This document shows positions 16,600-24,755 of a stretch of DNA of 43,248 bases, piece by piece. The position numbers and the translations under genes were made by a program. The notes under the pieces are model-generated. The model was not told the DNA's origin. It saw only the letters and a list, made by a program, of their open reading frames with translations, and did no database searches. This DNA comes from Synergistaceae bacterium (GTDB taxonomy: Bacteria; Synergistota; Synergistia; Synergistales; Aminobacteriaceae): contig WRHH01000020.1 of assembly GCA_009783355.1 (NCBI GenBank), positions 1-43,248 on the forward strand. Reading direction: 5' to 3'. The stretch's first letter is position 1, and each line of letters begins with the position of its first letter.

Positions 16600-17991
16600 T
16601 CATTCACCTATCTTCACAACCCAATACCCGCCTTTTGCCGCCCCCACACGTTCAATTAAACCCGCTCTTTTCAGGACATCAATGTTTTTCTGAACACCTC
16701 GAGGCGTCATGTTGACGCTGTTGGCTATTGCCTTTGCGCTGATTGTTGGATTTTCAATAATCATTTTAATAATTGTTCGTTGAGTATCGTTTTCTACGAA
16801 CTTATCTACGAACTTATCATTGTTTTCTACGAACTTATCATTGTTTTCTACGAACTTATCATTGTTTTCTACGAACTTATTGTCGCTGATCCCTGTATAA
16901 AATGTGACTTTTATTTCACTGCCTGATGCTTCAAACAACGGTTCAGGTTTCCCTGCTTCTTTACAAGCTGTAGTAATGCGTTCAATGCCGCGCCCCCATG
17001 TTTCGATAAAGCCTGAGCGGAAAAATGTGTTTGCAATTTTCGGATTATATGGCCAAGACCTGTGTGTTGACATTAAATCTCGAACAGTCCAATTCTCCGG
17101 CAGTCGACCATCGTTGTAAATAATAACTCTGTCACGGAATATTTTGATTTGAATAGGGATACCTGTTGTGTAATCGCGATGAACGATTGCGTTCAATATG
17201 GCTTCACGCAGCGCGGGGCGTGGAACCGGAAAAGTTTCAATTCGTTGTATGCCCTCATAACTGATAAGCCCCTTGAAGTATTTCAGATATATTGTTTCCA
17301 TTACTTTATCCGGCATAGAAATCAATGAGCCGTGAATCTCGTCCTGATAAAGTAAATCAGCATCATTCTCAAAATAGCCAACTTTGACATATGCACCAAA
17401 AATGAAACGTTCCGGTTTTTCGTGAAACAGAAGGACAGCTGCATGCGTCAGTTGCCCGTCGTTAACAAGCATAAGGCTGTCAAGCAGAGCTTCATCACTC
17501 ATATCTAGGTCAACCTTTTTCAGACGCTCGCTTGTAAGAGCTTTTTCCCGGAACTTGCGTAATGCAGAGACGTCCAAGTCGGAAAACTCAACTTTTGGGA
17601 TCGTAATGCCGTCCCAAGTCTTGCCTTGCTTACGCATAATGAAATTCTGAAGCTCCGTTCCGCTTAGTTCTTGAGTAGTACTGCCGGAGCGGAGATAATA
17701 TTTTCCGCGAAAACTGACAGTTGAACTGCTCGCGCCGACAATGACGGCTACATACTTCTTGTCGTTCTCAGAGCGGAGTTCGACGGAAGGAACTATACCT
17801 ATTGCGTTGCGAATAATGTTCGGAAGCTCGCCTAAAAGCTCACTAGCGTTATCCACACCGATAATGGCGCCTTTATCATTCCTGCCGATTTCTAGTATAC
17901 CGCCTTTTGTGTTAGCAAGACCGCAGATGCTTTTCAAAAACTCATCGCGCCATTGCCGTTTCCATTCTAAAGATTGATTCTCCAAGGCCAT
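16600..17991 (-). CDS. AlbA_2 (Schlafen-like) / RecG-C-like ATP-binding domain transcriptional regulator
   Basis: This 463-residue protein has an N-terminal AlbA_2 domain (WKRQWRDEFLKSICGLANTK, GGILEIGRND, YYLRSGSTTQELSG). A middle domain contains RPALREAILNAIVHRDYT and FRDRVIIYNDGRLPENWTV, as in HATPase_c_4/RecG-C-like proteins. A C-terminal winged helix lies at about residues 405-460 (NPTISAKAIANSVNMTPRGV, LKRAGLIERVG). Proteins of this build are usually annotated as putative transcriptional regulators or ATP-dependent DNA helicase-related; the ligand is unknown. A run of seven-residue DKFVENN repeats links the middle domain to the winged helix. The ATG is seven bases after the DUF362 stop, and the stop region abuts kdsA, so the three genes form an operon. 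Confidence 0.85.
   Translation of the reverse strand: MALENQSLEWKRQWRDEFLKSICGLANTKGGILEIGRNDKGAIIGVDNASELLGELPNIIRNAIGIVPSVELRSENDKKYVAVIVGASSSTVSFRGKYYLRSGSTTQELSGTELQNFIMRKQGKTWDGITIPKVEFSDLDVSALRKFREKALTSERLKKVDLDMSDEALLDSLMLVNDGQLTHAAVLLFHEKPERFIFGAYVKVGYFENDADLLYQDEIHGSLISMPDKVMETIYLKYFKGLISYEGIQRIETFPVPRPALREAILNAIVHRDYTTGIPIQIKIFRDRVIIYNDGRLPENWTVRDLMSTHRSWPYNPKIANTFFRSGFIETWGRGIERITTACKEAGKPEPLFEASGSEIKVTFYTGISDNKFVENNDKFVENNDKFVENNDKFVDKFVENDTQRTIIKMIIENPTISAKAIANSVNMTPRGVQKNIDVLKRAGLIERVGAAKGGYWVVKIGE
16791..16880 (-). repeat. 21-base in-frame tandem repeat (VNTR) inside the AlbA_2 gene
   Basis: About five copies of a unit containing CTACGAACTTAT (plus strand) follow each other. 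Three have the full 21-base period and one junction is shortened to 12 bases. On the coding strand each full unit encodes KFVENND. Because 21 is a multiple of three, copy-number changes lengthen or shorten the linker without a frameshift. Confidence 0.9.
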
Positions 17992-17998
17992 ATCCTAT

Positions 17999-19108
17999 TT
18001 ATTGGATCTCAATAATCTCATAATCCACTGATCCAATTCCAAGTTCCTCTGCGTGTTCTATATGTATCTTCCAATTTGTTTCCGGGTGAACGGATGTGAA
18101 ATGGTCGCCTGAGGGGTTCCGGATTTCGCCGAGCATGCTTCCTTGATTCACGGGGGCTTTGTTTACCGCATCGACGCAAGCCATGTCAAGCGCAACGGGG
18201 TCAAACGAAGCGAACATACCAATGTCGGGAACTATTGCCGCGTCATTTTCCGAGTGACAATCGCAAAATGGGGATACGTCTATGACAAGGTTAATATGAA
18301 AGGACGGCCTGTCTTTCAATACCGCATAGGCGTATTCGGCTATTTTCTTTCCAACAATTTCATTTGCCTCGTCCCAGTCCGCGTGGATTGCGTCGAAGAT
18401 GCACGCTCCTATGCACCTGCCGCAGCCAACGCATATTTTGTGCTCGATATAAGCTTTTTTATTGCTGTTAAAGTTTATCGCTCCGTGAGCGCAATTATTC
18501 GCGCATCGTTTGCAACCTGTACATCTGCTGTCCCGAACGCTTGGCTTACCGGAGTTGTGCATTTCCATCTTTCCGGCTCTAGATCCGGCGCCCATTCCGA
18601 TATTCTTAATAGCTCCGCCAAATCCGGTGAGCTCATGACCTTTAAAGTGATTAAGGGAAATAATTATATCGGCGTCCATTATTGCCCGTCCGATTTTGGC
18701 CTCTTTTACGAATTCGCAATTAATAGGAACGTATGCTTCATCCGTGCCCTTAATCCCGTCGGCGATTATAATATGGCAGCCCAAAGCGAAAGGGTTGTAT
18801 CCGTTTTCATAGGCGGCGTCCATGTGCTCCAGCGCGTCTTTTCGTCGTCCCGTATAAAGGGTGTTGCAATCCGTTAAAAAGGGCTTTCCGCCTGAATTTT
18901 TTACAATATCCACTATTACTTTTGAGTAATTTGGACGCAAATATGCTATATTTCCCGGTTCTCCGAAGTGAAGCTTTATTGCGGTAAATTTCTTATTGAA
19001 ATCAATTTGTTCAATACCCGCCTTTACGACAAGATTTTCGAGTTTTTGAAGCAAATTCAAGGAAGGAGTTGCTCTTAAGTTTGTGAAATATACTTTTGAT
19101 TTTTGCAT
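17999..19108 (-). CDS. DUF362-domain protein with two 4Fe-4S ferredoxin motifs
   Basis: This protein has about 369 residues. The N-terminal DUF362 domain contains KVYFTNLR, FTAIKLHFGEPGNIAYLRP, FLTDCNTLYTGRRKDA and IISLNHFKGHELTGFGGAIK. Two ferredoxin-type 4Fe-4S motifs follow, CTGCKRCANNCAHGAI and CVGCGRCIGACIFDAI. The remaining domain includes FASFDPVALDMACVDAVN. DUF362 proteins are common in anaerobes and are thought to be cytoplasmic electron-transfer proteins; the reaction is not established. The start at 19108 is preferred because GAGGAG (19123-19118) is nine bases upstream, while the in-frame ATG at 19117 touches that site. It is the first gene of the leftward operon that continues to kdsA. 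Confidence 0.87.
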   Translation of the reverse strand: MQKSKVYFTNLRATPSLNLLQKLENLVVKAGIEQIDFNKKFTAIKLHFGEPGNIAYLRPNYSKVIVDIVKNSGGKPFLTDCNTLYTGRRKDALEHMDAAYENGYNPFALGCHIIIADGIKGTDEAYVPINCEFVKEAKIGRAIMDADIIISLNHFKGHELTGFGGAIKNIGMGAGSRAGKMEMHNSGKPSVRDSRCTGCKRCANNCAHGAINFNSNKKAYIEHKICVGCGRCIGACIFDAIHADWDEANEIVGKKIAEYAYAVLKDRPSFHINLVIDVSPFCDCHSENDAAIVPDIGMFASFDPVALDMACVDAVNKAPVNQGSMLGEIRNPSGDHFTSVHPETNWKIHIEHAEELGIGSVDYEIIEIQ

Positions 19109-19145
19109 ATTATTCATCTCCTCATAATTTTTTCGCGTCGTGACA

Positions 19146-19174
19146 AGTGTATAATCACTACTGTTAAATTACAA
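19146..19174 (-). promoter_or_regulatory. Promoter of the DUF362-AlbA_2-kdsA operon
   Basis: On the minus strand TTGTAA (19174-19169) and TACACT (19151-19146) are separated by 17 bases. The start codon at 19108 is about 38 bases downstream. The same short gap must also hold the promoter of the rightward operon; TATAAT occurs on the plus strand at 19150-19155 and 19175-19180, so divergent promoters probably overlap. Confidence 0.55.
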
Positions 19175-19199
19175 TATAATATTTCAGAGGAGTATAACT

Positions 19200-19766
19200 T
19201 TGGAAGGTAAATTTATAAACCGGTTGCTTGACGTTATCCAATACGATATAGTCCCTTTGACTGAAAAGGCTGTGCAATTGGGGAACAAGGTCTTTGGCGC
19301 TGCTGTGCTGCTGAAAAAGGACATGTCGCTTGTCCTGTCGGGAACGAACCATGAAGCTTTTTCGCCGCTTTGGCACGGAGAGATATACGTCATAAAGCTT
19401 TTTTACGAGATGCAATGTCACCCGGATGCGGGAGATTGTATTTTTGTCTCCACACATCAGCCTTGTTGCATGTGCGCGTCCGCTTTGGCGTGGGCAGGGT
19501 TCGGCGAGATATGGCATCTGTTCGAATATGAAAATACCGGCGTGGATTTCAAAATTCCTCATGACCAGAAAATGATACGTGAAATATTCGGATGCGCTGA
19601 GCCAAATCCAGAAAATTACTATTTCAAAATGCATTCGATACCAAAAGAGGCGCGAAAATTGAATAATGATGAAATCTTTACAGAGCGTTTCCTATACCTC
19701 AAGGAAGTTTATACCCGCCTTTCGGATGTGTATCAGGTTGGACAGAAACGGATGATGCTTAAATGA
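19200..19766 (+). CDS. Cytidine/deoxycytidylate deaminase-fold zinc enzyme
   Basis: This 188-residue protein has the zinc-deaminase signature: HGEI (His ligand and catalytic Glu) in SPLWHGEIYVIKLFYEM and the Cys ligands in THQPCCMCASALAWAGF. This is the order seen in the CDA/TadA/guanine deaminase superfamily. The substrate is not clear, and the sequence around the motifs does not look like a standard TadA. The start is TTG at 19200, with AGAGGAG seven bases upstream. The stop overlaps the exbB start (ATGATG), so it is translated together with the TonB-system genes, though no functional link is obvious. Confidence 0.8.
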   Translation: MEGKFINRLLDVIQYDIVPLTEKAVQLGNKVFGAAVLLKKDMSLVLSGTNHEAFSPLWHGEIYVIKLFYEMQCHPDAGDCIFVSTHQPCCMCASALAWAGFGEIWHLFEYENTGVDFKIPHDQKMIREIFGCAEPNPENYYFKMHSIPKEARKLNNDEIFTERFLYLKEVYTRLSDVYQVGQKRMMLK

Positions 19767-20356
19767 TGGAAATTATGAACTCGGGCGGTTTTCTCATGTG
19801 GGCGATAGCCGCCCTGTCGGTCATGGGGTGCGCTGTTGCCTTTGAAAGATTATTGTTTTACTTCTGTAATTCAGTGGCCCCCGAAGCGCTCGAACTGAAA
19901 ATAGGAGAAGCGCTTTGGAACGGGGACGGGGAGGCCGCAATAGAATTGGTGAAAGGAAGTAATAAATCGTTGCACCGGCTTTACTTTGCGGGTCTCACTC
20001 ATTGGAATGCGCCGTATGACGCCTTGAAAGAGCTGCTCATGCAGGAGGTTAGGCGGGAAACCTTCCGTTGGGGCAGACACGTCGGGTTGCTGTCAACAAT
20101 TGCAAGGGTGGCGCCGCTACTAGGATTACTTGGAACGGTGCTTGGAATGGTTGATATGTTTCAGGCTTTACCCGAGGGAGGTTCGATGGTTGCTGTGGCG
20201 GGGGGGATATGGAAAGCCCTTTTCACTACAGTCGCCGGTCTGATTGTCGCTATCCCCGCTCTTCTTTTGCATACATGGCTCTGCAGCATCGTTGACGACG
20301 AAGAGGAAAAATTATACCGCGCGGCCGAGTTCCTGATACGGGAGAGGATGTTATGA
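19763..20356 (+). CDS. exbB: ExbB/TolQ-family proton channel
   Basis: This 197-residue inner-membrane protein of the MotA/TolQ/ExbB family has one N-terminal helix (GGFLMWAIAALSVMGCAVAF). Two further helices lie at about residues 110-135 (APLLGLLGTVLGMVDMF) and 150-180 (GGIWKALFTTVAGLIVAIPA). With ExbD it forms the proton-motive-force-driven motor that energises TonB and outer-membrane transport. Start and stop both overlap neighbouring genes by four bases (ATGA type), which shows a compact operon. Direct pairing with exbD and tonB downstream favours ExbB over TolQ. Confidence 0.92.
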   Translation: MMEIMNSGGFLMWAIAALSVMGCAVAFERLLFYFCNSVAPEALELKIGEALWNGDGEAAIELVKGSNKSLHRLYFAGLTHWNAPYDALKELLMQEVRRETFRWGRHVGLLSTIARVAPLLGLLGTVLGMVDMFQALPEGGSMVAVAGGIWKALFTTVAGLIVAIPALLLHTWLCSIVDDEEEKLYRAAEFLIRERML

Positions 20357-20730
20357 GGGTACGCCCACATTCTACGGATGTCGACATAACTCCGCTCTTG
20401 GACGTGATGTTCATGCTGATAATCTTTTTCGTCATAACAACAAGTTTTTCAAGAGGAGAGATTTCGGTGAACCTTCCCGGCGGACAGGGCAACAGGATGG
20501 AAGGGGAGATAACAGTTTTGAACGTAGCTGTAGACGGAAAATTATTCATAAATGGAATGGAAGTTGTAAGCGCGGACTTGGCGGATATAGCCCAAGAATC
20601 GGAAAAGTCGGGGCGCAAATTTGTCATCGCCGGAGATGAAGCCGCGCCATATGGAGTTATTGCAAACATCCTTGAGTTGTTACGGGCTAAAGGCATATCA
20701 ACGGCGACTCTTGCGATTGAGGGATATTAA
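20353..20730 (+). CDS. exbD: ExbD/TolR-family energy-transducing protein
   Basis: This 125-residue protein has a short cytoplasmic N-terminus, DVDITPLLDVMFMLIIFFVI containing the critical membrane Asp (LLDVMF), and a periplasmic domain ending GISTATLAIEGY. It partners ExbB as the proton-conducting unit for TonB. The start overlaps the exbB stop, and tonB begins five bases after its own stop. Length and motifs are normal for ExbD. Confidence 0.93.
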   Translation: MRVRPHSTDVDITPLLDVMFMLIIFFVITTSFSRGEISVNLPGGQGNRMEGEITVLNVAVDGKLFINGMEVVSADLADIAQESEKSGRKFVIAGDEAAPYGVIANILELLRAKGISTATLAIEGY

Positions 20731-20735
20731 AACAA

Positions 20736-21551
20736 ATGAAGAATAAGTACGTTCGCGGTCTGTTTTGTTTAACTCTCAGCATGCTGTTTCATATTGCGAT
20801 TTTCATTTTCATTTTTGCAAATATTGCCGTATTTCCCGCGCAAAGCCGTTCAGAATATAAGATTCTTGCGGAAGTAATGATGATGCCCGCAAAGCGCGCG
20901 GAGAATCCGGGCGGGCGCAATAATGCGGGCGTCCCGAAAGTTACAGAGGAGAGCGAGGCGAAGATTCAGGAGGAGAAAATAGCAGCTGAACCGGTGACCG
21001 TTCCGGAAGCAGCTATTCCTGAAGTAATGAAACCGGCGGCGCCGCCTGTAAAAGTGGAACCGGTTATAAAAGCAGAACCGAAAATAAGCCCCGCAAGAAA
21101 ACAGCCTGAACCTAAAGCGGCAGCCCGCAAGGCAAACACGCCCAAAAAGGCGGATGTGAAGCAGGAGCGAGTAACTGACAACGCGGCCTCACTCCCTTCA
21201 ATAGAAAGTAGTATTCCTTCTTCTGTTCCCGGCGTTCCTTCCGTTGCAGGCAACGCGGCAAAGCCTTCGCAAGAGCGGCCTGTTTCTTCGATAGCTGCGG
21301 TCGAATCCGTCGTCGTTATCAATAGAGTCAAGCCGACTTATCCGGCAATTTCCCGAAAGAGAAGGGAAGAGGGAAATGTGGTTACGCTTGCAAGCGTCGT
21401 GAATGGAAAAGTCGTGAATGTGACCGTAGAGAAAAGCAGCGGAATTAAGGCTTTGGACGCAAGCGCCCTGTCGGCTGTCGGAAAATGGAGTTTTTCCCCG
21501 GACACAAATATTGTTGTCAGGATACCTGTCTCGTTTGAATTGAAGGATTGA
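20736..21551 (+). CDS. tonB: TonB family protein
   Basis: This 271-residue protein has one N-terminal membrane helix (residues about 8-33, LFCLTLSMLFHIAIFIFIFA). A long Pro/Lys/Ala/Glu-rich periplasmic spacer spans about 45-185. The C-terminal TonB domain contains INRVKPTYPAISRKRREEG, GKVVNVTVEKSSG, ALDASALSAVGKWSFSP. It carries energy from ExbBD across the periplasm to outer-membrane receptors, none of which is encoded in this window. The ATG comes five bases after exbD, and rqcH starts one base after the stop. Confidence 0.92.
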   Translation: MKNKYVRGLFCLTLSMLFHIAIFIFIFANIAVFPAQSRSEYKILAEVMMMPAKRAENPGGRNNAGVPKVTEESEAKIQEEKIAAEPVTVPEAAIPEVMKPAAPPVKVEPVIKAEPKISPARKQPEPKAAARKANTPKKADVKQERVTDNAASLPSIESSIPSSVPGVPSVAGNAAKPSQERPVSSIAAVESVVVINRVKPTYPAISRKRREEGNVVTLASVVNGKVVNVTVEKSSGIKALDASALSAVGKWSFSPDTNIVVRIPVSFELKD

Positions 21552-21552
21552 C

Positions 21553-23220
21553 ATGTCGTTTTCCCCTGAATACATTTATTCATTAAGCTGTGAATTGGAC
21601 AAGATTTTGAAGGCAAAGAATCCGCGTATTTCGAAAATTGAGGGCGGGGATAGCTGGATTGCTCTTTGTATCGGCGCCTCCTGGCTGCTTTTCTCTTGGG
21701 GAAGCCGAACAAATGGAGTTTGCATCGCTACTGAGAAAGAGATATCGATACTTAAAAAATCTGCCCCTGCCAGGACTCCGCTTGTTGAGTTCCTGAGAAG
21801 CCATATTTTGAGGGGACAACTTACAGGGGCGTCTCAGCTCCAAAACGACAGGATAATCAGAATAGAGGCTAACAGGCTTGTGGGCGCAGGTTTTTTGAAA
21901 AATCATTACATTATATTTGAAGCTATGGAGCCCAACGGTAATTTGCTGCTACTGGACGAAAATCACTCAATCATGGAGCTTGCCCGTCATGCCTCGCCGG
22001 ACGAGAATCGTTACCGCGCGCTCCTCCCCGGTCATATCTATGTGCCTCCGCCACCGTTTGAGGGTTTGGATTTAGCTGAGATTAAATCCCTTGAATTTGA
22101 ACATGTGCGCGCAATAAAAGGAATAGGCAAACAGCTTGCCGAATTAATCCGTAATCATTGGGGCGAGAAATCCGATTCTGATTGGCTTTCTATCTTGCGT
22201 GCGATAAAATGCGCTCCTCAGAATTCTTCTGACTGTTACTATCAGGTAAACGAGAAAGGATACTTGACGCTATCACCGATGATTTTTGATGAGTGCGTCT
22301 GTCTTGGCAAGGACGCGCTCGAAGCGTCAAGGTTTTTGATTAGTTGTCTTCTTAAATTAACTCGCAGTAGGCTTTTGTCATCAGGATTCAAGATAATTGA
22401 CAAAACTGTCCGCAGCAAACAGCGCCATAAAGAAGGAATAGAAACACAAATTAGCCGCGTAGACGCCGCCGACGACTTTAAATTGCGCGGGCAGCTGATT
22501 CTTGAACATATCCCGGAAATACAGCCGAGAGCTAAAAAAGTCGTTCTTTCAGCTTGGGATAGTGATGTTGAGATAGAAATAACTCTTGATCCTGAGTTAT
22601 CAGCGGCAAAAAATGCGGAACGTTATTTTAACAAATATCGCAAAGCTCAGGCAAATGAAAAGAAATTAGACGAACTGTACAGCGAGATAAATTCAATTGA
22701 TCAATTCATTAATGAGCTTACGGAACAAAAAGAATTGCTCTCGCTTATTGATGATGTTGCAGAACTTGAATACGCCGTCAAGGATATGTCAGATTGGCTT
22801 TCACACGGGAAAGCAGGAAAAAATAATGACAACAAGAAGGGTAAGAATAATAAGCTGCCCGCTCACTTGAGATATGAGATGGGCGGCGCATTGATACTTG
22901 TTGGACTGAACGCGCGCGGCAACCGCTTTGTTACTTTCAAGCAAGCGGCGTCAAACGATCTTTGGCTGCATGCGCATGACATTCCGGGGTCGCATGTAAT
23001 AATAAAGGGGAATTCATCCGAAGAAGTAATAGAGTTTGCAGCATCCCTTGCCGCCTACTACAGTAAAGGAAAAAATTCTCTAAAGGTTCAGGTTGACTGC
23101 ACTCAAAGGAAAAATGTGAGAAGCATACCGGGCAGCGCCATAGCTCATGTAACTTATTCCAATCCTCGCGCGCTCTTTGTTTCGCCGCGTAATAAGTTAA
23201 TAGGAGGAGTGGTTACTTGA
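21553..23220 (+). CDS. rqcH: Rqc2/RqcH-type NFACT ribosome quality control protein
   Basis: This 555-residue NFACT protein is of the kind formerly annotated as fibronectin-binding protein A. The N-terminal NFACT domain contains LQNDRIIRIEA with D99-R100, equivalent to the Asp-Arg pair essential in Bacillus RqcH. Helix-hairpin-helix-like and coiled-coil regions follow in the middle (YRKAQANEKKLDELYSEI near residues 360-400). The C-terminal NFACT-R domain (DUF814) shows ANDLWLHAHDIPGSHVIIKG-like sequence and ends at LIGGVVT. RqcH binds peptidyl-tRNA-blocked large ribosomal subunits and adds C-terminal alanine tails that mark stalled peptides for degradation. Its place between tonB and a MATE gene, with one-base and four-base junctions, is probably just operon packing. 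Confidence 0.9.
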   Translation: MSFSPEYIYSLSCELDKILKAKNPRISKIEGGDSWIALCIGASWLLFSWGSRTNGVCIATEKEISILKKSAPARTPLVEFLRSHILRGQLTGASQLQNDRIIRIEANRLVGAGFLKNHYIIFEAMEPNGNLLLLDENHSIMELARHASPDENRYRALLPGHIYVPPPPFEGLDLAEIKSLEFEHVRAIKGIGKQLAELIRNHWGEKSDSDWLSILRAIKCAPQNSSDCYYQVNEKGYLTLSPMIFDECVCLGKDALEASRFLISCLLKLTRSRLLSSGFKIIDKTVRSKQRHKEGIETQISRVDAADDFKLRGQLILEHIPEIQPRAKKVVLSAWDSDVEIEITLDPELSAAKNAERYFNKYRKAQANEKKLDELYSEINSIDQFINELTEQKELLSLIDDVAELEYAVKDMSDWLSHGKAGKNNDNKKGKNNKLPAHLRYEMGGALILVGLNARGNRFVTFKQAASNDLWLHAHDIPGSHVIIKGNSSEEVIEFAASLAAYYSKGKNSLKVQVDCTQRKNVRSIPGSAIAHVTYSNPRALFVSPRNKLIGGVVT

Positions 23221-24629
23221 TTTCTGTTCCGGATAAAAAGACTCGTGGTACTTTCGGTGTAATTTCAAACTTTTTCAAGGGCAAGGTTGATTTAGGAAAA
23301 GAACGACCAATGACCGCAATAATTAAGCTCGCGGTTCCATCGATAGGACTCTTTGTTTTCAATAGCTTGCTTCACTTGGTGGATACGATTTTCGTCTCGT
23401 GGCTTGGCGAGATACAGATGGCGGCTATGTCGTTCACAGCCCCTGTTAACCTTTGCGTTTTCGCGCTTCTTGAATGTGTGGGCAGCGGAGCTGTTGCGCT
23501 TATGGGGCAAAACCTTGGCAGGAACGATTTGGACTCTGCAAGGAAAATATCTCATAATGCTTTGGCTTTACTATATTTTGTATTTTTCTTTGCTTCTCCC
23601 CTCGCTTTACCTCCCGTTTCAAACTACGTGTTTTCCGCAATAGGAGCGGGAGAAAATAAAACGATTCTTTCACTCTGCTGGAAATATAATATGTGGATGC
23701 CATTATTGATTCCGTTCATGGGGTACACTTTTATTGGCAACTCGGTATTTCGCGTGCAGGGAGATACGTTTACGCCGTTCAAGGCAATAGCGCTTGCAAA
23801 TACTATTAACCTTGTTCTTGACCCTGTTTTTATTTTTTACTTTGGCTGGGGGATTTCAGGCGCCGCCATTGCTACTGTAATATCCCGTATTGGTTCTTCA
23901 CTATATTTACTCAAGAAAATGCGCAAAGATAGCCGCATAATAGTGAGCCCAATTTTGAAGCTATCAAAAGAACTCACATTTTACTGGAAGAAAATATTAT
24001 GGATTGGGTTACCGGTAGCTTTTTCCACTGCAAGCATTGCACTGGGAATGGGAAGCGTCAATAAAATACTTTCATTGTTCGGTCATCGAATGGTCGCGTC
24101 GTGGATGTTGGGGCTCAGGGTTGAGGAACTGGCGTTTAATTTTATTATGGGAATAAATGTGTCCTTCATACCCTACGTGGCCTTTAATTATGGAAAGCGC
24201 GACTATGAACGCATCAGAGACGGATTTAAAGCCGCTTATTTACTGGGTTTTATACTAATGTCTTCTATGAGCGTAATTATATACGTTTATCCTCATATAT
24301 TTCTCGGGTTATTTATGCCGCCGCCGGAAATAGAAGAAATGGCTACAAGGGCGATAAGAGCATCTATTCCGGCTTTTCCGTTCGTAATTTTCCTTGTTTT
24401 GTCAACGGGCTTTTTTGTCGGAACCGGCAATTCAATATGCGGAACCATTTCTCAAGTGTTCCGTTCGATTATTTTCAGAGTGTCCGCCGCATGGCTTTTT
24501 GCAAAATATCTTGATATAGTTTACATTTGGTGGTTTCAATCGACAGCAGCCTTAGGCGGAAGCATAGTAGCCGCGCTATTTTTTGTTTACATAATGAAGA
24601 AAATCAAAACGAATTTTAATTTTAGTTAG
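23217..24629 (+). CDS. MATE-family multidrug efflux transporter
   Basis: This 470-residue membrane protein has the two-halved build of about twelve helices of the MATE family. MTAIIKLAVPSIGLFVFNSL and LVDTIFVSWLGEIQMAAMSF open the first half, and VFRVQGDTFTPFKAIALANT with NLVLDPVFIFYFGWGISGAA is a classical MATE signature. MATE proteins export cationic drugs or metabolites in exchange for Na+ or H+. The TTG start at 23217 has AGGAGGAG at 23202-23209 and overlaps the rqcH stop by four bases. The last codons (Phe-Ser-stop) run into the heptamer repeat, so the final residues come from the repeat. Confidence 0.9.
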   Translation: MISVPDKKTRGTFGVISNFFKGKVDLGKERPMTAIIKLAVPSIGLFVFNSLLHLVDTIFVSWLGEIQMAAMSFTAPVNLCVFALLECVGSGAVALMGQNLGRNDLDSARKISHNALALLYFVFFFASPLALPPVSNYVFSAIGAGENKTILSLCWKYNMWMPLLIPFMGYTFIGNSVFRVQGDTFTPFKAIALANTINLVLDPVFIFYFGWGISGAAIATVISRIGSSLYLLKKMRKDSRIIVSPILKLSKELTFYWKKILWIGLPVAFSTASIALGMGSVNKILSLFGHRMVASWMLGLRVEELAFNFIMGINVSFIPYVAFNYGKRDYERIRDGFKAAYLLGFILMSSMSVIIYVYPHIFLGLFMPPPEIEEMATRAIRASIPAFPFVIFLVLSTGFFVGTGNSICGTISQVFRSIIFRVSAAWLFAKYLDIVYIWWFQSTAALGGSIVAALFFVYIMKKIKTNFNFS

Positions 24630-24755
24630 GAGTGAGGAGTTAGTAGCGAGGAGTTGAAAAACAATTAGTAAAGTAGGAGTTGAATTGGATAATGGACACA
24701 AGAAGGATAGCGGAAGAAACCTAACTTCTAACTTCTAACTTCTAACTCCTAACTA
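24624..24755. repeat. Second inverted heptamer-repeat locus between convergent genes
   Basis: The left arm starts AGTTAGGAGTGAGGAGTTAG at the MATE stop codon. The right arm (24721-24755) has CTAACTTCTAACTTCTAACT, then TCTAACTCCTAACTA, reaching the stop codon of the converging penicillin-binding protein. The arms pair around a middle of about 75 bases. Both stop codons are inside the repeat, as at 5509-5706. The right-arm units vary between TCCTAAC and TTCTAAC. Confidence 0.85.

Noticed and set aside
16791-16880. Possible CRISPR or RNA repeat at the 21-base units
   Set aside because: The units are in frame within a coding sequence and have no spacers; they encode a protein repeat.
18143-18877. 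244-residue rightward open frame
   Set aside because: It is antisense to the DUF362 protein with its ferredoxin motifs and resembles no family.
19175-19180. TATAAT as the promoter of the deaminase-exbBD-tonB operon
   Set aside because: A transcript from it would begin at the ribosome site, too close to the start codon; an upstream -10 is more likely.
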